A DNA stretch of 64,000 nucleotides from NCBI RefSeq assembly GCF_028372415.1, contig NC_092876.1:225047528-225111527 (forward strand), given 5' to 3'. Of this stretch, positions 1-10,908 are shown in pieces (the first letter of the stretch is position 1; every line of letters starts with the position of its first letter). The notes under the pieces are model-generated. The model did no database searches and was not told the origin of the DNA. It saw nothing but the letters and a program-made list of their open reading frames with translations. Origin of the DNA: Notamacropus eugenii. Taxonomy: Eukaryota > Chordata > Mammalia > Diprotodontia > Macropodidae. The translations under genes and the position numbers were made by a program.

Positions 1-142
1 CAAGATGGCGGAGTAGAAAGACGCACATACACATAGCTCCAAACCCACAACCCACAGAACGGCTAGAGGGGACCAACTCACGGTGAATTCTGCACCCAGA
101 GGCCACGGAATATTGGAGCGAGGGAGATTTCTGTTCCGGAGA

Positions 143-454
143 GACCTGCAAACCTCTCGCGGGGGGTCCTTCACACTGTGGGCTAGGCGCCGGGACTAGG
201 AGCTGAGTGCAGCCCTGCAGCAGCCGCAACACCGTGAGGAAAAGAACTGAGCGGGCTATGGAGACGGGATATCCTGTGGCCACGCGGGTCCCTCCACCCA
301 CAGAGGGACCTGCAAACCTCTCGCAAAAGGTCTGTCGCACTGCAGACGCGGAGCCCAGCCCAGACCTGCGGCGGCCGCGGCTCCGAGAGGTACAGATCCA
401 AGCAGGCTTCAGAGACGGGATCTCCAGCGGCGGCACAAGCCCCCCCCCCCACAG
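143..454 (+). repeat. two tandem 5'UTR modules in HAL1 copy 1
   Basis: Two related units run from GACCTGCAAACCTCTCGC to a CCCACAG end: 143-303 (161 bp) and 307-454 (148 bp). The 18-base unit start is identical in both. HAL1 copy 2 has only one such unit (41185-41333). The units are GC- and CpG-rich and sit where L1-type internal promoters lie, so they resemble promoter monomers. Promoter activity is inferred. Confidence 0.6.
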
Positions 455-828
455 GTGACGAGGGTCGGTGAGAGAGTCTCTTTGGCGGGTCGAGAGGGGA
501 GTGGGGTGCCCCCATGGCTCGGGCCCCCCCGGGAGATAGAAGCTGAGAGGCGGCTACAGACAGGGGCTCCCCAAGCAGGCGGGAGCCTGGATCCATTGTG
601 GAAGGGCTGTGCATAAACCCCCTGAGGGAACTGTGCCTGAGAGGCGGCCCTGCCCCGACCTGACCATCTGAACTTAATTCTCACACTGAATAGCAGCCCT
701 GCCCCCGCCAAAAGCCCTAAGGCGGGAAGCAGCATTTGAATCTCAGTCCCCAAACGCTGGCTGGGAGGATCAGGAGGTGAGGTGGGTGTGAGGAGAATAT
801 TCAGAGGTCAAGCCACTGGCTGGGGAGA

Positions 829-1916
829 ATGCCCAGAAAAGGGAAAAGAAATAAAACTATTGAAGGGTACTTTCTCGGAGAAAAGACACTTCCTCCCTTC
901 CTTTCTGATGAGGAAGACAATGCTTACCATCAGGCAAAGACACAGAAATCAAGGATTCTGTGCCCCAGCCCATCCAATGGGCTCAGGCCATGGAAGAGCT
1001 CAAAAAGAATTTTGAAAATCAAATTAGAGAGGTGGAGGAAAAACTGGGAAGAGAAATAAGAGGGATGAAAGAGAAGCATGAAAAGCAGATCAGCTCCCTG
1101 CTAAAGGAGAACCAAAAAAATGTTGAAGAAATTAACACCTTGAAAACTAGCCTAACTCAATTGGCAAAAGAGGTTCAAAAGGCCAATGAGGAGAAGAATG
1201 CTTTCAAAAGCAGAATTAGCCAAATGGAAAAGGAGATTCAAAAGCTCACTGAAGAAAATAGATCTTTCAAAACTGGAATGGCACAGATGGACGCTAAGGA
1301 CTTTATGAGAAAGGCAGATATCACAGAACATAGCGAGAAGATTTGAAAAATGGAAGATAATGTGAAATATCTTATTGGAAAAACAACTGACCTGGAAAAT
1401 AGAATCAGGAGAGACAATGTAAAAATTCTGGGACTACCTGAAAACCATGATCAAAAGAAGAGCCTAGACATCATCTTCCATGAAATTATCAAGGAAAACT
1501 GCCCTGAGATTCTAGAACCAGAGGGCAAAATAAATATTCAAGGAATCCGCAGAACACCGCATGAAAGAGATCCAAAAAGAGAAACTCCTAGGAACATTGT
1601 GGCCAAATTCCAGAATTCCCAGGTAAAAGAGAAAATATTGCAAGCAGCTAGAAAGAAACAATTCAAGTATTGTGGAAATACAATCAGGATAACACAAGAT
1701 CTAGCACCCTCTACATTAAGGGATCGAAGGGAATGGAATAGGATATTCCAGAAGTCAAAGGAACTAGGACTAAAACCAAGAATCACCTACCCAGCAAAAC
1801 TGAGTATAATACTTCAGGAGAAAAAATGGTCTTTCAATGAAATAGAGGATTTTCAAATTTTCTTGATGAAAAGACCAGAGCTGAAAAGAAAATTTGACTT
1901 TCTAACACAAGAATGA
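829..1916 (+). pseudogene. HAL1 copy 1 ORF1 (L1 ORF1p-like), broken
   Basis: L1 ORF1 protein is an RNA-binding chaperone that packages element RNA. The frame starts at ATG 829 (MPRKGKRNKTIEGYF) and shifts near 950-970, where about 10 bp are missing relative to copy 2. It continues from about 960 through a long heptad-rich coiled coil (EELKKNFENQ to about residue 128 of the shifted frame). It is then interrupted by a single in-frame TGA at 1347-1349, which copy 2 reads through as coding. The remaining 188 codons carry the RRM-like domain (RRDNVKILGLPE) and the C-terminal domain (RNIVAKFQNSQVKEKILQAA, RITYPAKLSII) and end at TGA 1914-1916. With one frameshift and one stop it cannot make a full protein. 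The order coiled coil, RRM, CTD is the standard L1 ORF1p layout. Confidence 0.85.
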
Positions 1917-2903
1917 AGAGAACCATGAAAAGGTGAACAGCAAAGAGAAGTCATAAGGGACTTACTAAAGTTGAACTGTTTACATTCCTACATGGAAAGA
2001 CAATATTTGTAACTCTTGAAACATTTCAGTATCTGGGTACTGGGTGGGAATACATACACACACATGCACACACGCACACATACATAGAGACAGAGTGCAC
2101 AGAGTGAATTGAAGAGGATGGGATCATATCTTAAAAAAAAAAATGAAATCAAGCAGTGAGAGAGAAATATTGGGAGGAGAAAAGGAGAAGTTGAATGGGG
2201 CAAATTATCTCTCATAAAAGAGGCAAGCAAAAGACTTATTAGTGGAGGGATAAAGAGGGGAGGCAAGAGAAAAACATGAGGTCTCATCACATTCCACGAA
2301 AGGAAAGAATAAAATGCACACTCATTTTGATAGGAAAACCTATCTCATAATACAGGAGAGTGGGGGACAGGGGCACAAGCAGGGTGGGGGGGAGGATGGA
2401 GGGGAGGGCATGGGGAGGAGAATGCAATACAAGGTCGACACTCATGGGGAGGGAAAGGATCATAAGAGAATAGAAGTAATGGGGGACAGGATAGGATGGA
2501 GGGAAATATAGTTAGTCCTATACAACACAACTAGTATGGAAATCATTTGCAAAACTACACAGATTTGGCCTATATTGAATTGCTTGTCTTCCAAGGGGAA
2601 GGGGTGGAGAGGGAGGGAGCTAAAGAAGTTGGAACTCAAAGTGTTAGGATCAAATGTAATGTTCTTACCACTGGGAAATAAGAAATACAGGTTAAGGGGT
2701 TAAGAAAGCTATCTGGCCCTACAGGACAAAAGAGAAGACGGAGACAAGGGCAGGGAGGGAGGATAGAGGAGAGAGCAGATTGGTCACAGGGGCAACTAGA
2801 ATGCTTGGGTTTCGGGGTGGGGGGGAGGGGATAAAAGGGGAGAAAATTTGTAACCCAAAATTTTGTGAAAATAAATGTTAAAAGTTAAATAAAAAAAAAA
2901 AAA
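1917..2903 (+). other. HAL1 copy 1 3' region: CA repeat and G-rich polypurine tracts
   Basis: The first part resembles the L1 inter-ORF spacer (compare 11931-12490) and the last part resembles the L1 3'UTR (compare 13440-13590); ORF2 would belong between them. A CA-rich patch lies at 2050-2085. Runs of G occur at 2350-2420 and 2815-2850, the latter with several G4-G7 tracts near the end, as is common in L1 3'UTRs. Confidence 0.65.
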
Positions 2904-2972
2904 GGCTACCCTGCTACACATATCTTATTTTACTTACAATAAGCCTTAAATAAATCCTGGTTGTTAAAAATG

Positions 2973-3046
2973 AAAAAAAAAAAAAAGACAGAGGCAAGTT
3001 ATTCTTGGACTTATCTCTGTCTTTTTTTTTTTTTTAAGAATAACTT
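2973..3046. repeat. 21-bp perfect inverted repeat with A14/T14 arms
   Basis: A14 followed by GACAGAG (2973-2993) pairs perfectly with CTCTGTC followed by T14 (3015-3035), leaving a 21-nt loop. Inside the loop AAGTTATTCTT (2996-3006) is also the exact reverse complement of AAGAATAACTT just outside (3036-3046), giving two mutually exclusive pairings. It lies just after the poly(A) of HAL1 copy 1, at the start of an old L1 relic. Confidence 0.75.
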
Positions 3047-3605
3047 ACCCAGCAAAGCTGAGTATAATCCTGAATGAAAAAAAAATTGACATTTGATGAA
3101 CTGAAAACTTTTAGGTATTTGTAACAAAAAGACCAGAACTCAATGGAAAATTTGATATAAAAGATCCAGAAGAAATATAAGGAAAACATTAAAGAATAAT
3201 TATAATGCACTCACCAAGGTAAAACTGTTTGCGAAGCAAGCAGAACCAAAAGAACATTGTATATTGTTTTAAGGATGATTTTGAGCAATTAAGTTATTTT
3301 GACTATTATAAATACACCAATTAAAAATAAAGGACACGTGAAGAAAGAATAATTTTACATATATGTATTTATATCTAATGGTAGCCATCTCTGGAGTGGG
3401 GGATGGGGATGGAAGACAAGAAGGGAAAAAAAGAAATTTACATGATAACTTTGTTGAATATTTAGAGAGAATATCAAGTTGTACATGGTGGAGTTGCAGT
3501 TTTATATGCAATTATCCTTTTTCTTGTACTGTGTTATGAAAATACTTGTTTTGATCTGTGAATTGAAAATGAAATAAATTTGCAATAAAAAAATACAATA
3601 AAGAA
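3036..3605 (+). mobile_element. degraded L1-related fragment
   Basis: Begins with sequence like the ORF1 C-terminus (ACCCAGCAAAGCTGAGTATA, then AAAAAGACCAGAACT), followed by a diverged 3' end and an A-rich tail near 3580-3605. No intact frame. The family cannot be assigned by eye. Confidence 0.5.
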
Positions 3606-3609
3606 AACA

Positions 3610-4455
3610 GAGAATTTTCAATTTGATGCTAGGGATAATGGGAAGCTGCTACAGTTTATTGGGTAGGGAAGTGCCATGGTCATACGTGTGCTTTAGGAAG
3701 AATGCTTCGGCAACTGAACAGAGGATAAACGTTAGAGGGGAGAAACTTAAGAAGAGGCAACCAACCTGAAAACTGTTACAATATTCTGAATATGAGATGA
3801 TGAGAGGCTGCACCAGGCTGATGACGGTGTTAGAAGAGAGAAAGGGGCATGTACAAAAGATGCTATAAAGGCAGAATCTACAGGCCTTGACAACAGACTG
3901 ATTTGAGGGCTGAGTGTGAGGAGTCAGCAATAACACTTAGGTTCTAATCTTGGGTAACTGGGAGGATAGTGGTATTTTCAACAGTAATAGGAAAGTATGG
4001 AACATAAGAGGGTTTGAGAGGAAAGATAACAAGTTCAATTTTGGACATGATGAGTTTGAGATACCTCTATGAGACATCCAGTTAGGATTGTCTAAAAGAT
4101 AGTTGGTGATGCAACATTGTTACGCAGGAGAGAAGTTGGGGCTGGCTGAATAGATTTAAGAATCATCTGCATAGAGACATTTGAATCCAAAGGATCTGAT
4201 GAGATCACCAACAGAGATAATGTAAAGGAAGAATGGTAGAGGGTCCAGAAGAGAGCCTTGGAAGACACTCATAGTTGGAGGGCATGACCTAGATAAAGAT
4301 CCAGCAGAGGAGACAAAGAACTAGAACATAAAAATAATGTCAGGAAACCCTAAAAACTGACATTGATCAATAGTGACAAAGGCAGAGAAGTCAAGAAGGA
4401 TAAAGATTGAGAAAAAGTCTTTAGACCTGGCAATTAAGAGATCCTTGGCAAGTCA
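3610..4455 (-). mobile_element. L2-clade LINE, reverse-transcriptase region, antisense
   Basis: The reverse complement resembles the L2 reverse-transcriptase coding region. The segment at about 4360-4440 encodes a decayed form of the L2 motif LLDLSAAFDTVDH. The frame is broken by many stops. This is an old mammalian LINE relic. Confidence 0.65.
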
Positions 4456-4539
4456 GAAGTATATTTCAATTTAATAAAATTTTTATATCACATAAAGAAG
4501 TTGGACTCATCTTTTTTTAAACAGCCCTAAGAAGGATGT

Positions 4540-4695
4540 TGTAAGTGATACAATTCAATAACCACTTATTAGTCTCCTATTTTGTTCCAGGCTTTGTGCT
4601 AGGCAGTGAAAATATAAATTTAAAAAATGAAAATAATTTTTATCCTTGAGGAGCTTATAGTCCAAGCATGATTAACAAATCAGGTAATTATATTG
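4540..4695 (-). mobile_element. L2 3'-end relic, antisense
   Basis: Carries the reverse complement of the L2 tail (compare TTGTTCCAGGCTTTGTGCTAGGCA and CCTTGAGGAGCTTATAGTC), diverged. It is separate from the L2 relic to its left, because the order of parts would otherwise be reversed. Confidence 0.5.
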
Positions 4696-4699
4696 AACC

Positions 4700-5250
4700 A
4701 TTCAGTACATAGCATTTGGGGGTACTGTCACAGTACATTTTAAAATTCCTATATCTTAAGTTCTTAGTGAATGATCATTTTTTAGTAGCATACTATAGGC
4801 ATGGTCAAATGTCCATATTTATTCATGTATTTTTCCCCTTGTATGTTTTGAGAAAAAAAATGACATTTTCCTCAAAAATTTCTTGCTCATTTTTCCCTCA
4901 TGGCTTTTGAGGAAGAGGGACTGCTGTAAGCCTCCATTCATGAGGAGGGGCAGCAGCTTTGGTTACTTGCCTCCCACCATGTTTTCTTGAACTCATGGCA
5001 CCTTTGTTTCTGGTGTGTTTTTTCTTCCTTATATCTCAGGTGAGTGAGTATCCTGAAATGGGAGTGCCCAGATGTTCAGTGATACAAAGAGATTCATCAA
5101 GGTCTCTGAGTTCCTGTTGGCAACTGAAATCCTGGAGCTAATGGTAACAGTAGCTGAGTCTGGTTTAGGAAAACTTGGAGCAGCTTTGAGGAGTAACTTT
5201 ACCCAGCCCAGACAGGAGACAGGCCAGCAGGGCAAGGGAATAGCCAGTGT
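4700..5250. other. unassigned sequence
   Basis: No recognised gene or repeat. Short open frames on both strands show no family resemblance. Confidence 0.4.
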
Positions 5251-5254
5251 CTAG

Positions 5255-5325
5255 CTCATCCAAGTCAAAACATCACCCTTGTGATGTCATTGGTCCTCTT
5301 TGAGAACATGAAGAAGTACACTGAG
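5255..5325 (+). mobile_element. marsupial SINE 3'-end scrap
   Basis: TGATGTCATTGGTCCTCTTT followed by GAGAACATGAAGAA matches the 3' part of marsupial tRNA-derived SINEs. The 5' body is absent or unrecognisable. Confidence 0.5.
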
Positions 5326-5329
5326 AAGG

Positions 5330-6890
5330 ATTCTACAAACAAAATAAGAACTCCCAAGGTCAGAAAGTGTGTATCTCCTCTCCCCCTGCCAACAGCCCAC
5401 CTCCCCTACCTCCAGCTCATTGTAGGAGTGGGAATATTTTGTAGAACCATTTCAAATTAGAGTCTACTTTCTCAGGGATTGAGTGTATGTGAGGAGCAAA
5501 GAGCTCTTTCTGCTTAGAAATGGGGGAGGATGCTGTTGTCCTTCAATTCTTACTATACCTTCTCATGCATATTGATTTGTAAAAGCCAAAAAAAAAAATG
5601 TCCCATAAAGAATAAGCATAAATAGAGAACATGTATGGTTATGGCACATATGTGAAGGGACAACACCACACAATGGAGACCCAGTGGAACCTCTGACATC
5701 TTCTGGTTATAGCAAAACACTCCTCCACCTGCTTACCTTCTGGTCTTAATCAGATGCATAGTCTCCACTAGATGCTGCCATTGGACACGTAATCTCCTTT
5801 GGCCCCTGCCAGACAAAACCCCACTGGATATGTGGTCATGTAACTTCTCTTTCCTTCTAGCTTCTGGTTTCAGCTTAGATCCTTGCTTTGCAATGCTCTT
5901 ATTGTACCAAGTCAGAACCTTTTCTTTTATTTTAGGCTTTTTTAGAAAAATGGCTGCCCCATTTATCAACTAGCAAAAGATTTCCCTAGGGAGAATAACC
6001 TTCATCTTTTCCTTTACCAAGTGACTAATTTTGCTCCCTTCAGCCTTGCCTATAGGGGCTCTTACAGCCAGCAAGAGATTATCTACCCCAGGTGTCAAGT
6101 TCTTTAGAGCCGAGATACTCCTAGATAAGTCCCTACTGCCCATAGACTTATCTGGCTTTCTGAACTGAATTATCTTGGTTACAAGGTTTGGGTTTGTATG
6201 ATTGACCTTAGTCTGTTTTATGATGATGTACCTCCCAAAAATGATCATGATGCATGTTGGACTATTCACCCAATGCTGCCAAGGCCCAAGGATATTCTGG
6301 ATTCCTTCAGTTTTTCTATTCCTCAAACTTCTTCTACAATCCCCAGGCAAATGAGTTGAGAGGAAGGCAGAGGAGACATAGAGATAAAACTAAAGCCAGG
6401 GATCAAAGTTGTTGACTTTTCTCTCCTTCCTGTATATCCCCTTTCTTGTTCTTTCATATGCATATTTGAAATATGTGAGTTGAAAATTCATATTTGAAAT
6501 GAAAATGCATATTTGAAAACTTGTGAGTTACTTACAATAGGTTATATGTGCCAGCATGGGTCTGACTAGATGTGGCTTGGGAAGGATGAATTATCTTTAG
6601 AGTCTGCTCCACCCACCCTTCTCCAAGGATGACTTCTTCCTTCCAGGAGGAGATGAAGGAGACTGGGGCTTCAAATCTGGTCACTCTGCTTTCTGGACTT
6701 GAATCATGTCTATCCACTCCTCCCCTAAATATTGGTATTCTAGGGGAAATAATTTTAGGTTCAAGCTATTCCTCTGATCACTATCCTTTTAACAGGGAAG
6801 AAGTGACCCAAGTTATATATCCAAATTCTTGACTCCCTTCCCACTAAATGCTAGTTACACAGACCACAAATAGCAAACAGACTCATTTAT
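5330..6890. other. unassigned sequence
   Basis: No recognised exon or repeat. The 126-aa minus frame at 5970-6350 has no recognisable motif and no splice context I trust. It may be ancient repeat or unique intergenic DNA. Confidence 0.4.
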
Positions 6891-6908
6891 CCAAGTCTAT
6901 AGCAAACA

Positions 6909-7183
6909 GGGAAGCTTGGTGGCAGCAGTGACTGGAGTGCTGGGTCAAGAAGTCTGAAGAACTCAAAAAGGCTCATCTTCATGGGTTCAATTTTGTCTCA
7001 GACACTTACTAGCTATGTGACCCTGGGCAAGTCACTTAATCCTGTTTACCTCAGTTTCCTCATCTATGAAATGAACTGGAGAAGGAAATGGCACACCACT
7101 CCAGTGACTCTTTGCCAAGAAAATATCAAATGGGGCCACAGAGTGTTGGACATGATTGAAAAATGACTTAACAATAACAACAA
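6909..7183 (+). mobile_element. marsupial tRNA-derived SINE with target-site duplication
   Basis: Contains CTATGTGACCCTGGGCAAGT, CTCAGTTTCCTCATCTATGA and the 3' half GAGAAGGAAATGGCACACCA, in sense orientation. It is flanked by ATAGCAAACA at 6899-6908 and 7184-7193, a 10-bp duplication typical of L1-driven insertion. The body is MIR-like core joined to a marsupial-specific tail. Confidence 0.85.
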
Positions 7184-7199
7184 ATAGCAAACAAAAATC

Positions 7200-8030
7200 A
7201 GAGAAGTTATGCAGATGAGAATTTGCCAGGTAATACACAGGGAGAATGACCACTGTGAGTGAGATAGCTGAACCAAGAGAGAAAGTCTCAGATCTCACCC
7301 AGAGTCTCTAGTGTAGTAAGTTGGGATTAGGGACATGATTCAGCTACCAGTTCTTCTATATGTCAACTCCTCTCCCTTCACAGACCTCTCCCTGAAGAGA
7401 ATCTGGAACCACATGTATTCTCAATTGAAGCTGGAAGTCAGAAGACCAGGAACTCTCTTCTCCCCAGCTTTTACCAATTCTGCCCCTGGAAAATTTAGCA
7501 TGCAAATACCCAGCATCAAGTAATCAATTTCCACCAATGAGCAATCTGATGCAATGCGCTTTGAGGTTGTAGTTATACATATATGAAAACCTAAACCCTT
7601 TTCTGCTTAACTTCATAGAATCTAATTAATTTAGGATGGAAAAATTTTTTTTCCCATTGAGAGGAGCATGCTTTGTTCCTTTCCAGGGAAGCTAAAAGAT
7701 TAAATTAAAGGAGTATAAACAATCAAGTATTGGCCACTGTCTAGGGTAGAATAAGGGTAGGGAAAGTGAATTAATATTAATTCCTTTGCCCTTGCCTAGC
7801 TACCTCATTCCCAATTCTTTTTTATCCTACAATCTCCCTCTTAAGTCCCCTGGGGGAAGGCTGTACATCACATGAGGCTCCCAGTTGGGTGCTACAGCGG
7901 GCACTTTACTAGCCAACATTGAGGTTGCCTAGCGATGTATAGTGACTTCCATGGAACAGACTTATCTGAAGAACAAAGTTAATAACAGTCCTTTTGGGCT
8001 TGGATTTGAGGATATAATTCCCTTCAATCC
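7200..8030. other. unassigned sequence
   Basis: Nothing recognised. It includes a patch at 7840-7960 with several CpGs but no island. Confidence 0.4.
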
Positions 8031-8039
8031 TACTGTAGC

Positions 8040-8265
8040 AAGGGGCTTCGTAAACTTATTTGTGTCATAGACCCCTTTGACAAGCTAGAAAAGTCTTTGG
8101 ACTCCTTCTCAAAATAATATTTTAAAATGAATACTATAAAATACATAGCATTGCCAAGGAAATCAACTATAGTGAAATAAAGATGAAATTATTTTTCCCA
8201 TCCAAGTTCACAGGTTCCCTGGAATTATCCATTGACCCACGTTAAGAACTCCTGCTCTAAACTAA
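8040..8265 (+). repeat. old interspersed repeat (possible DNA-transposon relic), copy A
   Basis: Shares TGTGTCAT-GACCCCTTTG and a following CTTCTCA-AATAAT-TTT pattern with 56296-56460, and ends TTAAGAACTCCTGCTCTA. The layout resembles non-autonomous DNA-transposon relics seen across mammals, but I cannot name the family. Confidence 0.5.
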
Positions 8266-8584
8266 TGACCCGGAGCTGCAACAACTTTCAGACTCTCTTT
8301 TGGGCCAAAGCACCAAATCTGGAATTTGAAAACTACTACTAAATATAAACCTTTCAAACATTTTCACAAATGCTTTCTCACTCTCTTCCCCACCCCCACC
8401 CCCAACCATCTTTCGGTTCTTTCACAGACACACTGGCATAAATGTTCTGACACCTTCCCACAGGATTTGCCATTACAATTTCTCAGTTAAATCATTTTCC
8501 TAAGCAACACTTTTTAGGAAGTGGGGATTGCTCTACTTTATGGAAGCTTCAATAAGTATTTCAACAATTCAAAAACCATTCATG
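8266..8584. other. unassigned sequence
   Basis: No gene or clear repeat recognised. A C-rich run occurs near 8390-8403. Confidence 0.4.
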
Positions 8585-9040
8585 GGAATCAGATTCAAGA
8601 TGCCAGAATGAGAGAATCCAAAGGAACCAGGTTCCTCACACACCCCTACCAAATAAGCTAACATCAAACAGAAGAGAAATAGCTAAAAAAAAAAAAACCC
8701 AAAAGAAAATGAAAACCAATCAAAATAAAAGATGAGCAAAGAAGAATGCTAATACAATTTAAAATACTGTAGAGCAAATGAATCAGCTGAAGCAATGAGG
8801 GTGAGGAAAAGACCACACAAGATGCCCCAAGAGACATCCCCAAATGAATAAACAACTTACTAAAATAATTTAAGCAAGAATTGGCAATGATTTACAAAAA
8901 AAGAAAAACAAGACAAATAAAAGAATTTAAAGAAATTTAAGAATCACATTGGGAAATTAAATAAGACTCACATATTTGGTGACAGAGTTGAAAAATATCT
9001 TGACAAAGGTAGACCATTGGGATAAACCCAATAAAATGAA
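8585..9040 (+). mobile_element. possible old L1 5' region
   Basis: Starts with GATTCAAGATGCCAGAATGA, like the L1 5' motif of the elements at 10186 and 36850, and runs into A-rich sequence resembling decayed ORF1. No usable frame remains. Confidence 0.4.
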
Positions 9041-9089
9041 ATTTGATAGAAATAAATTGAAATCTTTTACTTGGGTTCAAAAACAACTT

Positions 9090-9480
9090 TAGAAATACAG
9101 GAGAAAGGCATTGTTAAGATTATAGTTTGTTTGAAAAAAATTCTGGATTTTTAGTGGAATATACTCAACATGAGTCAATACTATGATATTGGAGCCAACA
9201 GTGCTAATACAATATTAGGAAGCATTAAGAGCATCACAGTGTCCAGAACAAAGCAAGTTGTGGTACTGGGATAATCTGTCAGAACATATCTGAAGCATTA
9301 TGTCCATTCTGGGGCTCCGTATTTTAGGAGGAACATAGCTAAACTGGGGGGCACAAAGAAAAGGGAAGCCAGGTTGGGGAACGATCTTGACATTTTATCA
9401 TAGAGGGATCAAGAACTAATTCACTCACAGGAGGGGCATTATACAGTTTGTTGGGAAGAACCTAAGCGCAACTTTCCCCT
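9090..9480 (+). mobile_element. CR1/L3-clade LINE relic, sense
   Basis: Includes a CATTATGTCCATTCTGGGGC stretch and neighbouring sequence reading as a decayed form of the CR1/L3 protein segment around YCVQFWAP..F. Frameshifted and old. Confidence 0.55.
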
Positions 9481-9604
9481 TCTCCCAGGCCAGAGGATAT
9501 TAAAAAAGCAGACAGTGAGAAAGAGTACATCAATGAAGATAGAATAAAAATAACAGAGTTGGAAATAAAGAGGTCATGGATAAACTTGGAAATAGTCTTT
9601 TCAG

Positions 9605-9930
9605 TTGCATTCAGTGGCATGGACATTTTCTTGGGCTGCACTCCATGCCTGGAATGCACTCTTTCCTCATCTCTACCTATTCCTTTCCATGGTTTCCTTT
9701 AAGTTCCAACAAAAATGCCAACCTCTCTTAATTCTAGTGCCTTTCCTCTCTTACTTCCTATCTAGCTTTATTGTATATATTTATTTGTTTGTTTTTTCTC
9801 CCATTAGACTGTGAACTCCTTGAGGGCGAGAACTGTTCTTTGCCTCTTTTTTGTATCCCCAGGGATTAGCATAATACGTAAAACATATTTGGTACTTAAT
9901 AGATATTTACTGATTGATTGGTCGAGGAAA
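9605..9930 (+). mobile_element. L2 LINE 3' end, sense
   Basis: Matches the L2 3' end: TGGAATGCACTCTTTCCTCA, ACTGTGAACTCCTTGAGGGC, TTGTATCCCCAGGGATTAGC, and a terminal TTTACTGATTGATTGG. Confidence 0.75.
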
Positions 9931-9934
9931 GAAT

Positions 9935-10173
9935 GATCAGTAGTTTCAAAGGCTGCAGAGAGATTGAGAAAAATGAAGACTGAGACAAGGCCATTGGATT
10001 TGGCAATTGAGAAGATTATTAACTTTAGAGAGACAAGTTTCCATGAAATGATGAAGTCAAAATCAGATTGTAGAGCATTTAGAGGCAGCCATTGTACACT
10101 GCTTTTTAAAAAAGATTTTATCTACAAATTGCAGAAGAGATATAAGATGATAGTAGGATGGAAGGATGCAAGG
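9935..10173 (-). mobile_element. L2 reverse-transcriptase fragment, antisense, cut by the L1 at 10186
   Basis: TTTCAAAGGCTGCAGAGAGA followed by GGCCATTGGATTTGGCAATT is the reverse complement of the L2 segment encoding LSAAFDTVDH. The L1 at 10186-13597 interrupts its right end. Confidence 0.65.
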
Positions 10174-10908
10174 GTTTAAAGAATGTGAGATGGAACCAAG
10201 ATGGTGGAGGAAAGGCAGGCACTCACCTCATCTCTCCCCCAAATCCTTTTAAATAATGTCTCAAAATGAATTCTAGAGTGTCAGAACCCACAAAAGGACA
10301 GAGTGAAAAAATTTTCCAACCCAAGATAACTTAGAAGATTGGCAGAAAAGGTCTGCTGCACTCGGGTGAGAGTGGAGTGCAGATTGTGCCAATGCAGACT
10401 AGGCCCAAGCAAACCAGAAGCAGGCCTTGGGCACCACAGAATCAGTGGGAGCCATGGTAATTTCTGGACCTCTCAGTCCACAGATGGTAAGGGCGTTGGA
10501 CAACTGGTCAGAAGGAGATTACAGGGATCCCTTTACTAGCACCAGGAATAGTACTCTTTATTGCCCATACTCAGATCTGGGTCATAGTCCTGGGTTACAG
10601 TCCTGGGGTTAGGAGGAACACTAGCACGTCAGAGCTTGTGACCACAGGGGAGTTGGGATCCTGGCCAAAGGTCCAGGGTAGAAAAGTGTGCTTATTGTCA
10701 CTCACAGCACAGTGCACAGTACAGGAGAGGAGTAAACACACCTCTCTCTAGATCATACCACCATAGAAGACCCAAAAATTTACAGATCTCCAGAAGTACC
10801 TCTGAAAAGAACTACACAAAAATTCTGAAGTGTAGGATGGTACCACCTCCACTCAGAGCCCCACTTTAGCATAAAGTTAAAAGTTAAAAAAAAAAAATAG
10901 GCTGGAAA

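Larger units (their letters stand above)
1..2903 (+). mobile_element. HAL1 (half-L1) retrotransposon, copy 1, ORF2-less
   Basis: The element starts at the window edge inside the L1-type 5' motif CAAGATGGCGGAGTAGAAAG. It has a GC-rich 5'UTR (1-828), an ORF1 relic (829-1916), about 1 kb of purine-rich 3' region, and ends AATAAATGTTAAAAGTTAAAT plus poly(A). No endonuclease or reverse-transcriptase (ORF2) sequence lies between the ORF1 stop and the poly(A). The copy at 41031-43775 has the same architecture, so the absence is a family property. HAL1 elements are a known class of ORF1-only L1 derivatives that depend on L1 reverse transcriptase in trans. In the 145 or so bases after the ORF1 stop the two copies differ at about 8 positions by eye, suggesting a fairly recent subfamily. 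Only the 3' flank is visible here, so the target-site duplication cannot be checked. Confidence 0.85.

Noticed and set aside
183-753. Antisense open frames of 143 and 114 aa in the HAL1 copy 1 5'UTR, with partly similar ones at 41288-41658 and a 189-aa frame at 40881-41450
   Set aside because: They lie in GC-rich 5'UTR where open frames are common by chance. The related stretches fall in different frames in the two copies because of indels, so there is no sign of coding selection. An ORF0-like role is not supported.
5970-6350. 126-aa minus-strand frame as a host exon
   Set aside because: No recognisable motif, and no convincing acceptor and donor at its borders.
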